Below, piece after piece: positions 60,635 through 64,000 of a stretch of 64,000 nt of DNA. The notes under the pieces were generated by a model that did not search any database, was not told the DNA's origin, and was given only the letters and a program-made list of their open reading frames with translations. A program made the position numbers and the translations under genes. The stretch covers positions 2,480,001 to 2,544,000 of the forward strand of contig NZ_CP021978.1 of assembly GCF_004803895.1 (NCBI RefSeq), read 5' to 3'. How positions within the stretch are numbered: position 1 is the first letter of the stretch; each line of letters opens with the position of its first letter. The DNA comes from Streptomyces hawaiiensis. GTDB lineage: Bacteria > Actinomycetota > Actinomycetes > Streptomycetales > Streptomycetaceae.

Positions 60635-61132
60635 TCACAGGAAGCGCCCCATGAACACGTCGTCGACGTACGTGCCCTCGAGCAGGAACTCCTCGGGCAG
60701 GATCCCCTCGACGGTGAACCCCTCGGCCGCGTAGAGCGCCCGGGCCGGGGTGTTGTGCCCGAGGACCCGCAGAGTGATGCGGCGGGCGCCGCGCAGGCGG
60801 GCCTCCTCGACAGCGGCCCGGACCAGCGCCCGCCCGACTCCCCGGCCGCGCGCCCCCTCGGCGACGGCGAGACCCTGGATCTGGCGGACGTGCCGGTTCG
60901 AGTCGAGCGGAGTGGGGAATCCGAGGTGGACATAGCCCGCGAGACGGCCGTCGAGCTCGGCCACCAGGCAGTCCTCGGGGGTGTGCCGCTCGCTGAAAAA
61001 GGGAGAGTACGGCGGCTGGGGCTCGGGCATCACCGCGTGCAGATGCGACCAGGTGAGCCGGTCGAGCAGGGCCAGCTCACCGTCGTCCTCGGGCCGGGCG
61101 GCGCGGATGCGCGGTGCGGGGAGCTCGGGCAT
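60635..61132 (-). CDS. GNAT-family N-acetyltransferase
   Basis: 165 aa. RIRAARPEDDGELALLDRLTW is the N-terminal strand/helix; the acetyl-CoA loop is IQGLAVAEGARGRGVGRALVRAAVEEAR (Q/R-x-x-G-x-G/A), then ITLRVLGHNTPARALYAAEGFTVEG. Likely RimI-like or small-molecule acetyltransferase; substrate unknown. ATG 61132 has AGGG upstream; GTG 61141 is an alternative. Confidence 0.92.
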   Translation of the reverse strand: MPELPAPRIRAARPEDDGELALLDRLTWSHLHAVMPEPQPPYSPFFSERHTPEDCLVAELDGRLAGYVHLGFPTPLDSNRHVRQIQGLAVAEGARGRGVGRALVRAAVEEARLRGARRITLRVLGHNTPARALYAAEGFTVEGILPEEFLLEGTYVDDVFMGRFL

Positions 61133-61204
61133 GGGCGTCACCCTACGGCGAGCGGATCAAGGCCTTGCAAGGGTTTTACGGAGCCACCCGGCAGGATGGG
61201 GTTC

Positions 61205-62107
61205 ATGGAACGTTCAAGAATCGCGGTGGCGGGTGCGTCCGGTCTCATCGGCAGCGCCCTGGCGCGGTCCCTGACCGCCGACGGGCACGAGGTGCGCCGC
61301 CTGGTGCGCGGCACGCCCCGGACGGCCGGAGAGATCCACTGGGACCCCGAGGGCGGGCGGGTGGACGCGGCCGGGCTCGCCGGGTGCCACGCGGTGGTCA
61401 ATCTGGCGGGGGCCGGCGTCGGCAACCGGCGCTGGACGGAGGCCTACAAGCGGCGGATCCGCGACAGCCGTGTGAAGGGCACGGCGGCCCTCGCCGAGGC
61501 GGTGGCCGCACTGGACGCGAAGGACCGGCCGCGGGTCTTCGTCAACGGCAGCGCCGTCGGCTACTACGGCGAGACCGGGGAGCGCACGGTCGACGAGAGC
61601 GCGCCCGCGGGAGAGGGTTTCCTGCCCTCGCTGTGCGTGGAGTGGGAGGGGGCCACCGCACCCGCCCAGGAGGCCGGGGTCCGCACGGTGTTCACGCGGA
61701 CGGGGCTGGTCGTCTCCCGCGAGGGCGGCGCCTGGGGGCGGCTGTTCCCGCTGTTCCGGGCGGGGGCCGGCGGGCGGATGGGCGACGGGCGGCAGTACTG
61801 GTCGTTCGTCGCGCTGCACGACGAGGTCGCCGCGATCCGCCATCTGATCGAGACCGACGGCCTGTCCGGGCCGTTCAACGTCACCGCACCGCACCCCGTG
61901 ACGAACCGTGAGATGACGGCGGCCATGGGGCGCGTGCTGCACCGCCCGACGCTGTTCCCGGTGCCCGCGACCGTCCTGCGGACCGTGCTCGGCGAAATGG
62001 CCGAGGACGTGCTCGGTAGCGCCCGGGTGCTGCCGGCGCGTCTGCTGGAGTCGGGCTTCCGGTTCGCCTTCCCGGAGATCGAGGGAGCGATCCGGGCGGC
62101 GCTGTGA
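61205..62107 (+). CDS. TIGR01777 family NAD(P)-binding epimerase/dehydratase-like protein
   Basis: 300 aa. Rossmann motif IAVAGASGLIGSALARSL, VVNLAGAGVGNRRWTEAYKRRI, then VFVNGSAVGYYGETGERTVDESAPAG and FNVTAPHPVTNREMTAAMGR followed by a DUF1731-type end (LLESGFRFAFPEIEGAIRAAL). This matches the YfcH/SDR39U1 group, which has no settled reaction. ATG 61205; an ATG at 61196 would add three residues. Confidence 0.92.
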   Translation: MERSRIAVAGASGLIGSALARSLTADGHEVRRLVRGTPRTAGEIHWDPEGGRVDAAGLAGCHAVVNLAGAGVGNRRWTEAYKRRIRDSRVKGTAALAEAVAALDAKDRPRVFVNGSAVGYYGETGERTVDESAPAGEGFLPSLCVEWEGATAPAQEAGVRTVFTRTGLVVSREGGAWGRLFPLFRAGAGGRMGDGRQYWSFVALHDEVAAIRHLIETDGLSGPFNVTAPHPVTNREMTAAMGRVLHRPTLFPVPATVLRTVLGEMAEDVLGSARVLPARLLESGFRFAFPEIEGAIRAAL

Positions 62108-62389
62108 CGGCCGCCCGCCCCGCCGGGACGGGCCTCGACGGCGCACACCGGCCGCCTGTCCGGGATCCGACCGGCTTTTCCGAGACAGCTCCCCGAGCCG
62201 CACACCAGCCCCCTGCGACCACTTCATGCCCACAAGGCGTCCGTATGCGACCGCCGTGCGACCGTGCCCTGCCGATGCGCGACTCCCGCTGACCGATCAC
62301 GGTCCTACCCTCGACCAGAACTCGCGTATCCCTGCGGCCTGTTGAGGGCATGACGTCTCCAGCGCCCGCGCAACCTCGAGGAGGGGCAC

Positions 62390-63796
62390 GTGCTTGAGCC
62401 CGCGTACCAGGCGGACGTGGTCGTCGTGGGGGCCGGGGTCGCCGGACTCTCGGCCGCGCACCGGCTGACCAGCGCAGGAGTGACGACCATGGTCCTGGAG
62501 GCCGCCCACGGGGTCGGCGGCCGCATGGCGACGGAGAAGGTCGACGGCTTCCGGCTCGACAGGATCGGCCAGTTGCTGTCCACGGCGTATCCCGAACTAC
62601 GGCTGACACCCGGCCTCGACGGGCTGGTGCTGCGGCCCTTCGCGCCCGGTGTCCTGCTGCACGGCGACGGGCGCCACCACCGCGCGGGCGTCCAGCCGGG
62701 CGCAGGGGGCGCACGGGGCGCACTGCACGCGGTTCGCGCGCTGGCGAGTGCTCCCCGGCCGCCGTCCGCACCGAGGCCGCCCAGGAGGCCCGTGGCCGTG
62801 CCCGGCCGGCAGGTCTCCGTCCCCCGGAGCCGGTCCGGCGCCCCGCTCGGCACGGCCGTCGACCAGGCCCGGCTGGGTGCCGCCCTGACCCGGCTGGCGG
62901 GCACCCCGGCCGAACGGCTGCTGGCCCGCCCGGAGTTGCCCGCCGGTGAGGCCCTGGCGGCGCGCGGACTGCCCGCCCGTACGATCGACGGCTTCCTGCG
63001 TCCGCTGCTCGCCGCCCTGCTGTGCGACCCGGGCCTGACGACGTCCAGCCGGTGCGCGGACCTCGCGCTGCGCTCCTTCGCACGGGGCCGGTTGTGCCTG
63101 CCGGAGGGCGGCGCCGACGCCCTGCCGGACCTGCTGGCGCGCACACTGCCGCCGGGCACGGTGCACACCGGCGTACGCGTCACCTCCGTATCGACGACGT
63201 CGGTGACCACCGCGGAGCACGGCGAGATCCGGTGCCGGGCGGTACTGGTGGCGACGGGTGCGCGGGCCGCCGCGGAGCTGCTGCCCGGGCTGCGGGTGCC
63301 GGAGTTCCATCCGGTGACGGTGGTGCACCACACGACGGACGAGCCGCCTACGACGGGGTCGTCGCTGCTGCTCGACGCGGACCTCGGCGGGCCTGTCGCG
63401 CACACGGCGGTGGTCAGCCAGGTCGATCCGTCCCGGGCGCCGGCGGGGCGGGCGCTGGTGTCGTCGACGGTGCTGGGGCGTCCTCCGGGCGATGTCGACA
63501 CCGCGGTGCGAATGCATCTGGCGCGGCTGTACGGGACGTCGACCGCGCGCTGGGAGACGCTGGCCGTGCATCACACGGCCGAGGCCGTACCCGCGATGCG
63601 GCCGCCGCATGATCTGCGGCGGCCGGTGCGGTTGATCGCAGGGCTGTACGTGTGCGGGGATCACCGCGATACCAGTACCGTTCAGGGCGCTTTGCACTCC
63701 GGGCACCGGGTGTCCGCGGCGATCTTGGCGGACTTGGGGGCGGGGCGGTCGATGCATGTTGCCGATCCGCTGCCGACGGTTCCTCGGGCTGCGTAG
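62390..63796 (+). CDS. FAD-dependent amine-oxidase-like oxidoreductase
   Basis: 468 aa. N-terminal dinucleotide motif VVVVGAGVAGLSAAHRLTSAGVTTMVLEAAHGVGGRM and a C-terminal FAD motif GLYVCGDHRDTSTVQGALHSGHRVSAAIL place it in the protoporphyrinogen oxidase/amine oxidase superfamily. The middle has a Pro/Arg/Ala-rich insert (about 95-155) that is poorly ordered. Likely oxidises an amine or polyene-type substrate; the reaction cannot be told. GAGGAGG precedes GTG 62390. The 282 nt upstream show no RNA element. Confidence 0.88.
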   Translation: MLEPAYQADVVVVGAGVAGLSAAHRLTSAGVTTMVLEAAHGVGGRMATEKVDGFRLDRIGQLLSTAYPELRLTPGLDGLVLRPFAPGVLLHGDGRHHRAGVQPGAGGARGALHAVRALASAPRPPSAPRPPRRPVAVPGRQVSVPRSRSGAPLGTAVDQARLGAALTRLAGTPAERLLARPELPAGEALAARGLPARTIDGFLRPLLAALLCDPGLTTSSRCADLALRSFARGRLCLPEGGADALPDLLARTLPPGTVHTGVRVTSVSTTSVTTAEHGEIRCRAVLVATGARAAAELLPGLRVPEFHPVTVVHHTTDEPPTTGSSLLLDADLGGPVAHTAVVSQVDPSRAPAGRALVSSTVLGRPPGDVDTAVRMHLARLYGTSTARWETLAVHHTAEAVPAMRPPHDLRRPVRLIAGLYVCGDHRDTSTVQGALHSGHRVSAAILADLGAGRSMHVADPLPTVPRAA

Positions 63797-63830
63797 GTGG
63801 TTCGTCGGGTGCGGGTGCGTGGGGGCTGGT

Positions 63831-63876
63831 CGCGCCCACGCGGCGGAGCCGCAGATCGACCCAGCCCCGCGCCCCC
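63831..63876. repeat. Intergenic GC-rich repeat, type B copy
   Basis: CGCCCACGCGGCGGAGCCGC, AGATCGACCCAGCCCCGCGC, between the convergent stops of the FAD oxidoreductase gene and the gene running off the right edge. Confidence 0.75.
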
Positions 63877-63883
63877 GAACACC

Positions 63884-64000
63884 TCACCCCAAGGCCGCTA
63901 CCTTGTCGCGGTAAGTCCGTACCGGGGCCGCGTCCTTGTAAGGCTCCAGGCGGCGCTCGAAGTCCCTCACGTACTCCACCGCCCGCACCGAGCGCATCTC
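63884..64000 (-). CDS. 3' end of an unidentified gene (truncated by the window edge)
   Basis: Only the last 38 codons and a TGA stop are present: EMRSVRAVEYVRDFERRLEP then a polar end TYRDKVAALG. Codon use (third-position G/C) is typical of the window. Probably a helical soluble protein; not enough sequence to identify it. Confidence 0.75.
   Translation of the reverse strand, partial: EMRSVRAVEYVRDFERRLEPYKDAAPVRTYRDKVAALG

Noticed and set aside
1..64000. tRNA, rRNA, CRISPR arrays, insertion sequences, phage or secondary-metabolite gene clusters
   Set aside because: None recognised by eye on either strand. A tRNAscan-SE, ISfinder and antiSMASH run would be needed to exclude small items.

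Overview
High-GC (about 70 percent), densely coding DNA from a Streptomyces-type actinomycete. The qcrCAB-ctaE block, a separate ctaCDF block, pspA with a pspAA partner, a CvpA/trypsin membrane protease and many GTGA/ATGA gene overlaps all fit this. Gene order and protein content closely resemble the aceE-lpd-pepA-cta/qcr-trpD core region of Streptomyces chromosomes, in the opposite orientation. No tRNA, rRNA, CRISPR array, transposase or phage gene was seen. The assignment rests on recall of families and motifs, not on a search.

Layout. 1-5.7 kb: Lrp/AsnC-like ligand-binding protein; a small Asp-rich secreted protein overlapping a sensor kinase/OmpR-type regulator pair; an SLC13-like transporter and glycerate kinase, with matching direct-repeat operators in front of both units. 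5.6-8.4 kb: a class V aminotransferase under a SAM-IV riboswitch, and trpD. 8.5-18 kb: the aerobic respiratory chain (qcrB, qcrA, qcrC, ctaE; then ctaF, ctaD, ctaC), interrupted by an atypical orphan receiver protein and an L,D-transpeptidase. 18-25.3 kb: cysteine desulfurase-TusA fusion, PfkB kinase (AdoK-like), a repeat-rich membrane protein, erpA-type Fe-S carrier and nadA (a 4Fe-4S enzyme). 25.3-33.7 kb: RND permease, NarL-type two-component pair, pspAA-pspA, DUF3043 protein, a methyltransferase probably starting at CTG, and a 70-aa protein.

33.9-40.6 kb: the three core nucleotide-loop genes of cobalamin synthesis (cobU fused to a metallo-beta-lactamase-like domain, cobT, cobS) mixed with membrane proteins and a methyltransferase. 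40.6-47.1 kb: the most interesting region. On the minus strand lie an Agd3/CE18-like secreted deacetylase, a PelF-type GT4 glycosyltransferase, a 502-aa polytopic membrane protein, a spherulin-4/GH135-like protein and a GH114 lipoprotein; the last four are joined by 4-nt overlaps. This enzyme set matches the fungal galactosaminogalactan cluster (Gtb3, Agd3, Sph3, Ega3) and the bacterial Pel system, so I read it as a galactosamine-rich exopolysaccharide system. 47.5-56.5 kb: pepA, lpd-sucB, a GntR regulator and aceE behind a well-formed promoter/operator. 56.5-64 kb: WYL regulator, DUF4240 protein, PGRP amidase, MarP-type protease, GNAT, TIGR01777 epimerase, FAD-dependent amine-oxidase-like protein and the 3' end of an unidentified gene.

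Intergenic space repeatedly holds a short GC-rich repeat family that ends in a small tetraloop hairpin (ten copies noted), usually next to stop codons. Strong perfect-stem terminators lie after most transcription units.
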